Source: Macrophomina tecta | Taxonomy: Eukaryota > Ascomycota > Dothideomycetes > Botryosphaeriales > Botryosphaeriaceae | NCBI GenBank assembly: GCA_024180945.1 | Contig: JAKSGN010000022.1 | Location: forward strand, 372,001 to 436,000 | Direction: 5' to 3' | DNA: 64,000 nucleotides | In this document: in pieces, positions 47,178 to 58,692 of the stretch | Layout: each line of letters begins with the position of its first letter | How positions within the stretch are numbered: position 1 is the stretch's first letter | Position numbers and translations under genes: made by a program | Notes under the pieces: model-generated | What the model was told of the DNA's origin: nothing | The model's database searches: none | Seen by the model: the letters and a program-made list of their open reading frames with translations, nothing else

Positions 47178-48508
47178 ATGGCGCGTGTTTACGCAGGTTC
47201 GTGCTTTCACTGCTTCTCTCCGCCCGCCCCGCTGATCTCTTGCAGATGTGAACGCGAACATGCCGCGGTCCTATTGGGACTATGATTCGGTCAATATCTC
47301 GTGGGGCGTCCTGGAGAACTACGAGGTCGTCCGCAAGATCGGTGCGTTCCCGCATCCGCCCGCAACCCTACGGTCCGCCCACCCTCGCTGACGCATCCGT
47401 TTAGGCCGGGGCAAATACTCCGAGGTCTTTGAGGGTATCAACATCGTCAACTACCAGAAATGCGTCATCAAGGTCCTCAAGCCCGTTAAGAAGAAGAAGA
47501 TAAAGCGCGAGATCAAGATCTTGCAGAACCTCAGCGGTGGGCCCAACATTGTCGCTCTCTTGGACGTTGTTCGCGACAACCAGGTTCGTGTCGCCCGCTT
47601 GCTAGAGTAATCTCTGATCAGCGTTGCGACCGTGGCTAACCGCAGGCTCAGAGCAAGACTCCTTCACTCATTTTCGAGTATGTCAACAATACCGACTTTA
47701 GAAGCCTTTATCCCAAGTTCCAGGACTACGACGTCCGCTACTACATTTTCGAGCTTCTTAAGGTTAGTAAACAAGCTCTGGATTCTGTGGTGAGGCTAAT
47801 GAATCCAGGCTCTTGACTTCTGCCACAGTAAAGGCATTATGCACCGTGATGTCAAGCCGCACAACGTTATGATCGACCACGAGAAGCGCAAGGTTGGTGC
47901 TACCGCAGTACTCCGATTCTGCCTCCTAGCTGACTCGTCTCTACTAGCTGAGGCTCATTGACTGGGGTCTTGCTGAGTTCTACCACGCCGGCACCGAATA
48001 CAATGTGCGCGTCGCATCGCGCTACTTCAAGGGGCCTGAGCTGCTCGTGGACTTCCAAGAGTATGACTACTCCCTCGACATGTGGTCCCTAGGTGCCATG
48101 TTCGCATCTATGATCTTCCGCAAGGAGCCTTTCTTCCATGGCAACAGCAATTCGGACCAGCTGGTCAAGATCGCCAAGGTTCTGGGTACTGAGGACCTCT
48201 TTGACTATCTCGACAAGTACGACATCGAGCTTGATGCTCAGTACGATGATATTCTCGGCCGTTTCCCCAAGAAGAGCTGGCATAGCTTCATCAATGCCGA
48301 TAATCAACGTTTCGTCAGCAACGATGCTATCGATTTCCTCGACAAACTCCTCCGCTACGACCACCAGGTAAGTTTCCCGGATTTGGTGAGTCTTTGGCAA
48401 ATGCCTGACGCAAAACAGGAACGTCTTACTGCCAAGGAGGCTATGGCCCACCCTTACTTCAACCCTGTCCGTCAGGCATGCATGCAGAACAACGCAGGCT
48501 CTTCATGA
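47178..48508 (+). CDS. CKA1: Casein kinase 2 catalytic subunit alpha
   Basis: Constitutive Ser/Thr kinase acting on acidic sites; among many targets it controls Pol III. Seven exons: 47178-47196, 47246-47341, 47405-47583, 47646-47762, 47809-47892, 47948-48367, 48419-48508; 334 residues, the usual length. Introns are 46-63 bp. The glycine-rich loop is GRGKYSEV (39-46), the ATP-binding lysine K61 in [18 protein letters not shown], where the CK2-specific Lys run is complete. The catalytic loop is HRDVKPHN (149-156, D151). The magnesium motif is DWG (170-172), the CK2-specific replacement for DFG. The activation segment reads [17 protein letters not shown], and [21 protein letters not shown] follows. 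No C-terminal extension is present. The first coding exon is only 19 nt. Identification is secure. Confidence 0.97.
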
Positions 48509-48960
48509 TGGGCGCAGCGTGACTCATTCTTCCCAAACCATCTACAACTACGGACGCTTTGAGTGCTCGATGAAGCGGCACTTGGGCATCGTTCGATAGC
48601 TACGTAGACCAAGAACAGGAGACCCAGGGTTCGCATATCCCGGCCCTCTCTCGGATTCTCTCGACAACAGTTCGGTATTTATCGGGGCAATTGAAGACAA
48701 AGCGGCGGGAGGACGGGGATGGGAGGACGGGCGAGGATCCAGGCGACGGCAGGGGGGCAGTGCGGAGGAGGACTTGCGATTTTCTTCTTGCAGTTGTAGA
48801 TACCAGTAGTCCAACGATACGCTTATGACAGGTTGGATATGAGTCAAATAAGGTGTTACCTCATGCTCGTGACGGATGACGGGATTTCGATAGTTAAGCC
48901 TCTGGACACGAACAGCGTCAGGCATACAGGAAGGATGATGAGGCGCTGCTGTGATGACTA

Positions 48961-49197
48961 ATGCTGCAAACGGTGCAAACAAGCGAGCGCCAAGATTCAG
49001 GATCATCCCGCGCTGGCGCTTGGTCGGCGGCGGCGCTCGCAGAAAGTTGGAGTCACTGCTCTCCAGTCATTGCTCTGCCCCTCCCCCACTCGCAGCCCGC
49101 GGGCAAAATATTCAAAACGCTGTCGCGCGCGCTCATCGGGCGCCATCTCCTACGGATTTCGCGTTCTCTGCGTTATACACGTACCCATTCCTCCAAA
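48961..49197 (+). other. In-frame N-terminal extension of valyl-tRNA synthetase
   Basis: The frame of the synthetase is open for 79 codons upstream of its main ATG, back to an ATG at 48961 in a poor context (C at -3). The last 27 codons before the main ATG, beginning at an ACG codon (49117-49119), carry six Arg, one Lys, many Ser/Leu and no acidic residue (LSRALIGRHLLRISRSLRY and on). This is the composition of a mitochondrial presequence. It may be translated from 48961 or from a near-cognate codon. See the finding on dual targeting. Confidence 0.65.
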
Positions 49198-52100
49198 ATG
49201 GCTCTCAACCACGCTTCGCACAACCCGAGTATGTCGTCTCCCCGCAATTCTTCTTTATGCGGCATTGGCTAACACTTGCGCCCTCACATAGCCGGTGAGA
49301 AGACTGGCCCGGCTACTGGACCTCCTCCCCCCGTCTCGAGCGAATCTGCTGCTGCCGCCGTCAGTGCATCCCAGCAGGATCCCGTTGGTCAACAAGTGCC
49401 TGGCAAGGATGGCGAGGTGAAGGAAGGCGAGAAGAAACAGAAGACGGCGAAAGAGCGTATGAACTCCTGAACTTGTGCAGTTTATTTCTACAATTGCAGC
49501 ACGAGGGCTGATCTATCGTCATAGTCGAGAAGGAACGCCAGAAGGCTGAAAAGGCAAAGAAGTTCGCTGAGAAGCAGGCTAAGAAGCAAGCACTGGCTGC
49601 TGCTACCACCAAAAATGCTTCCAAGAAGAAGGCCGCTACCAAGGAGGAGATCGCACCCTACGTGGAGGAAACTCCCAAGGGCGAGAAGAAGAGTACGCCG
49701 GCATGTGCTATACTGTAATTTATACAGCGCAGCTGACATGTTCACAGTCCTTAAGTCGCTCGATGACGAGTACCACAAAGCCTACATTCCGTCCGTCGTC
49801 GAATCCGCATGGTACGACTGGTGGGAGAAGGAAGGCTTCTTCAAGCCTGAGTTTGGTCCCGATGGCAACGTCAAACCCGCTGGTTACTTCGTCATTTCCG
49901 AACCGCCGCCAAACGTTACCGGTGCCCTTCACTGCGGTCACGCCTTAGCCAATGCCCTCCAGGATACCATGATTAGATGGAACCGCATGAAGGGTCTGAC
50001 CACACTCTACCTTCCCGGCTGCGATCACGCCGGTATTTCTACCCAGAGTGTCGTCGAGAAGATGCTGTGGAGGAGAGAAAAGAAGACCAGGCATGACCTC
50101 GGTCGTCAGGCTATGGTTGAGAGGATTTGGGAGTGGAAGGGCGAGTATCACCAGCGCATCAACAATGTTCTGCGGAGAATGGGTGGCTCCTTTGATTGGA
50201 GCAGGGAAGCTTTCACCATGGATGAGAACCTGTCCAAGGCTGTCACCGAGACTTTCGTCAGGCTGCATGATGAGGGGCTTATCTACAGATCGGACCGTCT
50301 CGTCAACTGGTGCACTACGCTGAGGACCGCCCTGTCGAATTTGGAGGTCGACAACAAAGATATCGAGGGCCGTACCCTCCTCGATGTGCCTGGCTACGAG
50401 CGCAAGGTCGAGTTCGGTGTCATCACTCACTTCAAATACCCTATCGAGGGCAGCGAGGAGACCATTGAGGTGGCCACGACCCGTCCCGAGACCATGCTTG
50501 GCGATACTGGTATTGCTGTCCACCCCGATGACAAGCGCTATAAGCACCTGGTCGGCAAGAAGGCCAAGCATCCCTTCGTTGACCGTCTCCTGCCCATTGT
50601 TGCCGATACCTATGTCGACCCCGAGTTCGGTACTGGTGCCGTCAAGATTACCCCAGCACACGACCCTAACGATTTTGCCCTCGGCCAGCGCCATAAGCTC
50701 GACTTCATCAACATCCTCACCGATGACGGTCTGCTGAACCAGAATGGTGGCCAGTTCGCCGGTCAGAAGCGCTTTGACGTCCGTTACGCTGTTGTTGATG
50801 AGTTAACGAAGCTTGGCCTGTTCGTGAAGAAGGAGAACAACCCGATGAGGATTCCCCTTTGCCAGAGGACCAAGGATGTCATTGAGCCCATTATCAAGCC
50901 CCAGTGGTGGATGCGTATGAAGGGTCTGGCCGAGCCGGCCATCGCCGCCGTCCGCAATGGCGATATCAAGATCCGCCCCGCAACCGCGGAGGCCGATTAC
51001 TTCAGGTGGCTTGAGAACATTCAGGATTGGTGCTTGTCGAGACAGTTGTGGTGGGGACACCAGGCTCCTGCCTACTTCGTCGAGATTGAGGGCGAGAACA
51101 ACAGCGATTCGGACGACCAGTACTGGGTTGTTGGCCGGACGGACGAGGAGGCCCAGGAGAAGGCGGCCAAGAAGTTCCCTGGCAAGAAGTTTACACTGAG
51201 GCGTGATGAGGACGTGCTCGACACCTGGTTCTCGTCAGGTCTCTGGCCATTCTCAACCCTCGGTTGGCCTAACGAAACTCCTGATATGGCCAAGCTTTAC
51301 CCGACGTCCGTGCTGGAGACCGGTTGGGACATCCTGTTCTTCTGGGTCGCGCGTATGATCATGTTCGGTCTGAAGCTCACTGGAAATGTTCCTTTCAAGG
51401 AGGTCTACTGCCACTCGCTCATTCGTGATTCTGAAGGACGTAAGATGTCCAAGTCTCTTGGTAACGTCATTGACCCGGTGGACATCATGGAGGGTATCCA
51501 GCTTGACCAGCTTCATGCTAAACTCTTGGATGGTAACCTCGACCCCAAGGAACTCAAGACGGCGACCAAGTACCAGCAGACTGCTTTCCCTCAAGGTATC
51601 CCCGAGTGCGGTGCTGACGCTCTCCGTTACTCTCTGGTCTACTACACAACTGGTGGTGGTGACATCAACTTTGACGTCAAGGTCATGCACGCTTTTAGAC
51701 GTTTCTGCAACAAGATCTACCAGGCCACCAAATACGTGCTCGGAAAGATTGATGCCGACTTCGTGCCGCAAAAGACGGCGGACAAGACGGGCAAGGAGAC
51801 TCTGGCCGAGCGCTGGATTCTTCACAAGCTCAGCCTGGCCTCCAGAGATATTAATAAGGCCCTGGAGGACCGTGAGTTTGCCAAATCCACTCAGATCGCG
51901 TGGCATTACTTCCACGATGACCTTTGCGATGTCTTCATTGTGAGTAGAATCATCCCCTTGAAACATTACGTGAGTCTAACAACCCCAGGAATACACCAAG
52001 CCCATCATTCAGGACGGAACTCCTGAGGCCCGCCGTTCGGCCATTGATACCCTGTACACCGCTCTTGAGGGTGGTCTGACAATGCTGCACCCATACATGC

Positions 52101-52546
52101 CTTTCCTGACCGAGGAGCTCTGGCAACGTCTGGCGCGCAGGCCTGGTGATGAGACCAAGACGATCATGCGCGCGGCATACCCTCAGTACCGCGCCGACTG
52201 GGAAGACGCGAAGTCCGAGGCCAGCTACGAACTCGTTCTTGAGGCTGCCGCTGCGGCTCGTAGTCTTGCGGCCCAGAACAACCTCAAGGGTGCTAAGGCC
52301 CAGGTCAAGCTCGGCAAGGCTGACGAGGAGGCTGCCGGCAGCATCGAGAGCGTCAAGTGGCTGTCGGGCAAGGCCATCGGCGAGGTGAAGCTCCTCGCTG
52401 AGGGTGACGCCGAGCCAACGGAGGGCTGGGCTTCCAGCACTACCGAGAAGGGCAGCAGGGTCTTCATTGAGGTGCCTGCTAGGCCGCTCAGCGAGGAGAA
52501 GAAGGTGCAGGAGCTGGAGGAGAAGCTGGAGAAGACTAAGGTGTAG
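49198..52546 (+). CDS. VAS1: Valyl-tRNA synthetase
   Basis: Class I aminoacyl-tRNA synthetase charging tRNA-Val, with an editing domain that removes mischarged threonine. Exons 49198-49228, 49292-49456, 49525-49692, 49748-51939 and 51989-52546 give 1037 residues from the main ATG (TCCAAAATGGCT, A at -3 and G at +4). The N-terminal 120 residues are a Lys/Glu/Ala-rich eukaryotic extension. The HIGH motif appears as HCGH (183-186) within [15 protein letters not shown]. Editing domain follows ([17 protein letters not shown]). KMSKS is exact at 687-691 ([10 protein letters not shown]). The anticodon-binding part includes [17 protein letters not shown], and a C-terminal coiled coil ends EKLEKTKV. 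Introns are 49-68 bp. Fungi usually make mitochondrial and cytosolic forms from this one gene, and the upstream frame here fits that. Confidence 0.96.
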
Positions 52547-52773
52547 AAAGACGACTAGATGGTAATGAAGTATAAGCTGCTACTAGTTGAAAGATAGATA
52601 GCTACATCGAAGAAGCAAAAGTTTTTACATACTCCATGTTAAGTCTCGTTCGGCATCGTGCATTGTCATATTTTTTTTTTTTTTTTACAGCAGATCCTAC
52701 AGTTCACCTCAGAGGCTGATTCTCCCTTCATCCATCCTCATCCTTTCCGCAACCTTCCGTCTCGCGTCAGGAC

Positions 52774-53311
52774 TCAGGACGCAGCAGCAGCAGCAGCACC
52801 AGACGCCTCCAGCGGCAGCGAATAGTTCGTCGCCGTGATCCTGGTCCGCCACTCGCCCGCGTTGACGGGCTCGTACTTGGCCTCTTCGCCCTCGCCCATC
52901 AGGATCGGCGCCACGGTCGTCTCGGCGCTCGGGTGCACGAAGAAGGCGGTCGAGTAGCGCGCCGGCAGCATGCCCGTCGCGCCGTCGATCTTGTGCGAGG
53001 GGGGCGCGACGACCCGGTGCCGCGTGCTGCGCAGCCGGTCGTTGCTCCAGCGCTGCAGCAGGTCGGCCACGTTGATGACGCAGGTGCCCGGGATGGGCGT
53101 CGCGGGCACGAAGGCGCCCGTGTGGAAGGGATCGATTTCCAGGCCGCCGGTGGGGTCTTGGAAACTGTTTTTTTTTTTTTTTTTTTAAGTTGTTGTTTGT
53201 GGATGATGTGTTTGGGGTCGTCGTCGGTGGTGGTCGTCGGTGGTGATGGGAGAAGGGAGGTAAGAAGACCGGTATCTTCTGTGCGTAGAGGGGAGAGAGA
53301 GAGAGAGAGAG

Positions 53312-53351
<40 letters not shown>

Positions 53352-54300
53352 ATTAGATGAGGTGGCAGTGAAAGAAACTGCTGAAATACTTACAGGATCG
53401 TGCATAACCCGAAATCGGTGTGCGCGTGGATGCGCGCATGCTGGTCATCGTTCAGCGCGGATGCCGGTACGGGCATGTAGTGCAGCAGGCGCAGCTGCGG
53501 GTCTGCGTGGGCGAGAGGCCCGGCGAAGAAGTCGGGGGCGAGGCCGATGGATAGGGCGAGGGCGCGCAGGACGGACTCGGCGAGGGAGAGGCAGCGGTTG
53601 TAGAAGTGGCGCAGGCGCGGCTCGAAGGTGGGGAGGGTGGAGGGAGAGGGGAGATGCGGGTTCTTGAAGCGGCGGTATTCTGGGAGTGGTGAGTGGTGGT
53701 CAGAATGGGCTGATTATTGTGTGATTTTTTTCTTTATATTTCATTTTCTCTCTTACAGGGAGAAGAACGTACCGTAGCACTCTTTCAGGTCAGGCTTCCT
53801 GCTTGCTCCGACTTCTGCGCCGTTGGCCGTGTAGCCTTGGTTCACGGCTGGGTCGGACAGGGCGTTGGCCATCTTGGCTTCAAGTGGCTGGTCGAAGTAG
53901 GACTTGCTCTGATGCGAATTAAGAATTAGAAAATGAGGAAGAGAGGGAAACTTGGATGATGCCGAAGATACTCTGCTGTGGAGGGCAGGGCAGTAATACT
54001 TGGAATATCGTGAATCAAGTCAAGTGGGTAGATTGATTGATCTTTCGATTTATGCCTCAGGCATGAAAAGTGCCTTGTAGCCTCACGGGAGAGAAATGAG
54101 CAAGCACTCACAAGAGCAAACATTTCGGCTACTTCCTCATCACTAATACCGAAATCCTTGAGATAGACCCATCCATAGGTGTGGAAGGCATCGTAAAGCT
54201 TCTGCGCGACAGCCCTTTGCTCCGACTGGGGAGCATTGGGGTCCAGGAAAGGCGCGAAAGAGATGATAGGAAAATTTGCAGACTGCGCGGGAGAGGCCAT
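52774..54300 (-). CDS. 2-oxoglutarate/Fe(II)-dependent dioxygenase
   Basis: Isopenicillin-N-synthase-like oxygenase using Fe(II) and 2-oxoglutarate on an unknown small molecule. Exons 54300-54112, 53908-53773, 53679-53394 and 53164-52774 give 333 residues. The N-terminal DIOX_N part reads FPIISFAPFL, AVAQKLYDAFHTYGWVYLKD and FGISDEEVAEMFAL. The jelly-roll domain has H195 and D197 (HAHTDFG), H253 (RSTRHRV) as third iron ligand, and R273-x-S275 (ARYSTAFF) for 2-oxoglutarate. All catalytic residues are present. Introns are 203, 93 and 229 bp, longer than elsewhere in the window; the last contains a long dinucleotide microsatellite and ends in a 19-base A run before CAG. It diverges from an OPT transporter gene, so the two may share a role in uptake and processing of a peptide-like or siderophore-like compound, but that is inference. 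Confidence 0.92.
53293..53348. repeat. (GA)n(TG)n microsatellite in an intron
   Basis: About eleven GA units run directly into about sixteen TG units, inside intron 3 of the dioxygenase gene. Likely polymorphic between strains. Confidence 0.95.
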
Positions 54301-54905
54301 TGTGTGAGAAAGGAGGCCTAGAGAGAAGTTCCGACGGAGCTCAGAGGAGCGTGCAGATAATATACGGGCGAGGAGATTTTGTCGGCCTGGCCCAGCGGAT
54401 GGTGAGGGCTCTCATGCGAGGGTGGTGTCGCTGAAGGTGGGGTCTGTGGATAAATTTGGCGCGGGGTACAGCGGCATCGCTCCCTCAACACCTGCGTATC
54501 ATCACCAACCCGCCATATCTCATTCGCTATCTGGCTGCGTGCTACTTATCATGCAGTGTCTGCCAGGATGCGTAACCCCACCTTTCGTCTATCTATACAC
54601 GGTTGACTGATCAAGCTCCCGCGAAGCACCGCCGAGGCCGCCCGCTAAACGAGTACAGCGCTATGGCCGGCACGCGGCAGCACGAGAGCAGCGGACCACC
54701 GACCGGGATGTGGTGGCTTATCTGAGCCGCCGATCTGGGCTTTTTGCTGCGCTTTTGTGTTCAAAAAGATGACTGTTCCGCAACATCGTCGGCTGATCAT
54801 CGTTCCACGCCCTAATTTTTCTTTGCCTTTTCTCTGCTGCTGCTGCTGCTGCTGCTGCTGCACCTGGTTCTTGCCACCCTTCCGACCTGCGTAAGGTTCG
54901 CAGCC
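54301..54905. promoter_or_regulatory. Divergent promoter, dioxygenase / OPT transporter
   Basis: 605 bp between start codons. A (CTG)n run of eight or so units lies at about 54837-54861, inside the probable leader of the transporter gene. No factor site assigned. Confidence 0.5.
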
Positions 54906-57451
54906 ATGGCGGATATGCTGCAGTCTGCAGGCCGTGCCCAGCACGACACCATGCACCCGGCGAAGGATGAAGAAAGCGGGATCGAAAGAGCCAGGCACAG
55001 TGAAAGCGGGTCCGACGCTGCCGCAGCCGACAAGCTTCATGACTTGGACGTGGTGCACGCGGTCGAGGACGAGCTTGCTTCCAATGATGTTGAAGAAGAG
55101 AATTCGCCGATCGAGGAGGTCCGAGCAGCCGTCCCGAACACGGACAATCCAGACATGCCCTGCAGCACCTTTCGAGCATGGTTCCTCGGCGTCTTGTTCG
55201 TCTTGCTGGGGTCCGGAGTGAACATCTTCTTTTCTCTTCGATACCCGAGGTAAAACAGAGGCGGCTGCATCCGGACAGTATCATAGGGCTGACAGCAATG
55301 CAGCGTGCAGATCACTTCGTTGGTTGCACAACTGGTTAGCTATCCGTGCGGCTGCTTCCTCGCTAAGACGCTTCCAATTGGACGCTTCAATCCGGACCGC
55401 AACTTCAATGTGAAGGTTCGTGGTGCGCTCATCGGGTTGTGTCTTCCCACTGATGACTCGCAGGAACACACGTTGATCACCATCATGGCAAACCTTGCCT
55501 TCCCGTACGCCACCATGGCCAATGTCATTGAAATGCAGAAGGGCTTCATGGGCATTGACACCCCCGCTGGCTACATCTTCATGTCAATTCTCTCCACGCA
55601 GTTCCTGGGCTTGGCCATGGCTGGCCTCTGCTCCGAGATCTTCGTTGAACCCTCGGAGATGTACTGGCCAAGCACATTGGCGAATATGGCACTCTTCCGG
55701 ACCTTGCACTCGCGCGAGAATGCCGTCGCCGACGGCTGGACAATGTCGCGCTACCGCTACTTTATTTACATCTTCGCGGCATCATTCATCTGGTACTGGG
55801 GTCCGGGCTTCCTCTTTACGGCCCTCAGTAATTTTACCTGGATATGCTGGATTGCCCCGAACAGCGTCGTTGTGAATCAGCTCTTTGGCCAGATTTCTGG
55901 TCTCGGATGGTCTCCCATCACCTTTGACTGGGCTCAAGTTGCCTACAACAACTCGCCGCTCGTCAGTCCTTTCACTGCGCAGGTTAACGTCATCGTCGGA
56001 TGGGCTTTCTTCTACGCAGTATTGCCTTGCATTATCTACTACAAAAACATTTGGTACACAGGATACTTTCGGATGAACGCGAATGCGGCGTACGATAACA
56101 CGTAAGTCTGCCAAACAAACCGCTCTGGCATGGTTTGCGGGCTGACTTTGTGCTAGTGGTGCGAGCTACAATACCACCCGGGTGATCGGTGCCGACGGTG
56201 TCTTCGACTACGAGGCATACCGTGCGTATTCGCCAATTTTCCTTCCAACATCCTTTGCCATATGTTTCGGGGTCGCCTTCGCACTTCTTACCTGTCTGCC
56301 TATTTACACGATCCTTTTTCACGGCCACCAAATCAGAGCTGCCGTCACCGGCCAGAACACATACGACGTTCACCAGCGCCTTATGCGGCGGTATCGCGAC
56401 GTACCAAAGTGGTGGTATGCCGTCATTCTTGTCATTTGTTTCGCCGTTGCGGTAGGTTCAGCCGAGAGGTACAGGACAGGCTTCCCGGTCTGGGCCATCT
56501 TCCTCGCCTTCGTGCTCGCCGGCGGCTTCGTCATCCCCATGTCCATCGTCATGGCAACGTCCAACCAGAACGTCAACATGCTCTGGGCGCTCGGAGAAAT
56601 CATCGCGTACGTTTCCCCAACCTCCGCTCTGTAGGAAAGTCGGAAAAGTAGATTCCAACTAACAACGCGCCGTTACCAGCGGCTTCCTCCTCCGCGGCCG
56701 CCCCATCGTCAACTCCAGCTTCAAGTATCTCATCTACACGGGCGTGTCGCAAGCCATGGCCTTCGGCGCCGACATGAAGCTGGCCTCGTACTCGAAGGTG
56801 CCCAAGCGCATCACCTTCGCTTGCCAGATGCTCGCCGCGCTGCTGTCCACCGTCGTCCAGACCGGCGTGCTCACCTGGGCCCTCAACCACATCCACGGCA
56901 TCTGCACGCCCGACCAGGCCGACCGCTTCACCTGCCCCCAGGGCCGCACCAACTTCGTCGCCAGCGTCGTCTGGGGCGGCGTCGGCCCCGCCCGCCTGTA
57001 CGCCGTCGGCCAGCGGTATAGCGGCTTGTTGCACATGTTTTGGATTGGCGCGCTGTTGCCGGTTGTGACGTGGGGCGCTCTAAGGACGTGGCCGGGGCTG
57101 AGGAGGACGTGGGTCAGGCATGTCTCGTGGCCGCTGTTGTTGGGCGGGACGGCGAATATTCCTCCGGCCACGGGGATTAATTTCACGTCGTGGTTCTTAG
57201 TCGGTGCGGTGTTTAATTGTTGGATCAAGCGACGTCGCGGAGCCTGGTGGGCGAAGTATAATTATGTGACGAGCGCGGCGCTGGATAGCAGTGTCGCGTT
57301 GGCGGGGCTGGTGATCTTCTTCGCGGTCAGTTATCCGGGGGTCAGCGTCAGCTGGTGGGGCACGGTTGGGTATGCAGATACGGCGGATGGGAGGGGCGAG
57401 AGCTACTATAAGATCCCGGCGAATGGGACTATTGGGCCGGATACGTGGTAG
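54906..57451 (+). CDS. OPT-family oligopeptide transporter
   Basis: Proton-coupled importer of small peptides or metal-chelating peptides in the plasma membrane. Exons 54906-55249, 55304-55415, 55464-56101, 56157-56606 and 56680-57451 give 771 residues; introns are 48-73 bp. The first 75 residues are a hydrophilic, acidic cytosolic tail. The OPT signature [12 protein letters not shown] lies at 81-92, directly before TM1 ([17 protein letters not shown]). About 12-14 hydrophobic spans follow. Family motifs include [65 protein letters not shown], and near the C-terminus [34 protein letters not shown] and VSWWGTVG. The final residues (GPDTW) lie on the outer side or in the cytosol depending on span count. 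Substrate cannot be set from sequence. Confidence 0.95.
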
Positions 57452-58537
57452 ACAGTGAGGCGAGGGTGCAGCTTGAAGGAGCGGAATGCTTGATTCACCG
57501 GCACCGGCGGGCGTGGTGGCCGGAGCTGTGCGCGTGTAAGGCCAAGCTTGCAGAGTCTGCAGCGTGATCAAACGTCTTCGCGCGTTTTGCCTGAGTCGCG
57601 CCTCTGAATTGCGGAGTGGTGGTGCACATGTGGTCACGGACGCGCACTTGAGTCCAACATGTAGCCTTGGCAAGACTTGACTGCCACATTTCCCAACATG
57701 AGATTGGCAGTGTTTTCGTCGTAAAAAGCAGGGATTGGGGCTATTTGGTGGCGCGCGAGCGAGGTCCAGCGGCGGCCGATGAGCAGACACAGTCGTTGGA
57801 TTACGCTGCGGCGGGGATAGGCTCAACCGCACACGCCATGAAATGAAATGCTCTGGAGGAAGACATTCGATGCCTCAACTTAGCATGCTGGTCGAAAAGG
57901 CCGCGCAGGAGCCGGATCAGTGGTCCATGATCGTCTGATTGATTGCAAAGTCGAATGGCCCCGGGCTTCTACCACGGCGTCCGACGAGATTTTCAATCAT
58001 ATCCACGTTCGAAGGAAGTCGCTCCTGCATCATGGATCAATTCAGTGAGCGCACCGCCGAGCGTAAGTGGAAGAAGACCTGGGCTTGGCAAGGCTGGCAG
58101 GCATGCAGCACTCCTCCGTATGTACAGCGTCAGCTGAGGAGCATAAGAAGACGCACTATCTCGGAGATTCCGTCAACACCGAGCCTCAGACCGGAGTGAT
58201 GAAGCCGGCGTCAACATCGAGGGTCTTGTTCAAGGCAAGACACTCAGCGCCGCAGCGAACATCTGATGGCACCATGGCCAACAGCGGCCGCGTCTCCCGC
58301 TCTCTCGGGCGCCGGGCACGCAGGCTCCAGCAGCAACCTCAGGCGCTCCTTTCCTCAACAATTCATGTAGCGCACGTGCAACGGATCCGCAAACGCTGCT
58401 CTAGGCAACAGGGCAGCCGGCCGCCCAGAAGCAATGCCTATGACGTCGTGCCTGCCTTTCTTCACGCTCACTCAACGTCACATGCCAGTCCCCTGCAGTC
58501 TGTCCCGTGCCAGCCCCCTCTCTCCTCTTTAGCTGCC

Positions 58538-58546
58538 TATATATAT
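58538..58546 (+). promoter_or_regulatory. TATA-like element before structured repeats
   Basis: TATATATAT followed by a C-rich then CT-rich tract, about 53 nt upstream of the first structured element. It could be a Pol II or Pol III promoter; no transcript evidence. Confidence 0.4.
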
Positions 58547-58598
58547 CACCCCACCCCCCCTCAACCGGACGCCTTCTTTCTTTCTTCTTCATCTTCTT

Positions 58599-58687
58599 CC
58601 ACTCGAGGGTAACGAGGGCCCCTTCAATGGGCGAACTCCTCCAGTGGCCTTAGGCCACAGGGTTTTTGGCTCTTCGGAGTCTTTTTT
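58599..58687 (+). ncRNA. Candidate structured RNA element, copy 1
   Basis: Outer stem CCACTCGAG (58599-58607) pairs with CTCCAGTGG (58639-58647) with one C-C mismatch. Inside is the core GGTAAC, then GAG/CTC (58614-58616 with 58636-58638), then GCCC/GGGC (58618-58621 with 58629-58632) closing a 7-nt loop CTTCAAT, with GGAA-type unpaired purines (G633-A635). A second hairpin GTGGCC-TTA-GGCCAC (58644-58658) competes with or stacks on the outer stem. Then CTC-TTCG-GAG (58670-58679) is followed by T6. Copy 2 keeps the core and replaces the outer stem with a different, still paired one. The plus strand is assumed because the UUCG loop and T tract make sense only in that direction. Confidence 0.5.
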
Positions 58688-58692
58688 CCCTT

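Noticed and set aside
49945..50694. 249-codon minus-strand frame inside valyl-tRNA synthetase
   Set aside because: Antisense shadow of a fully conserved catalytic domain.
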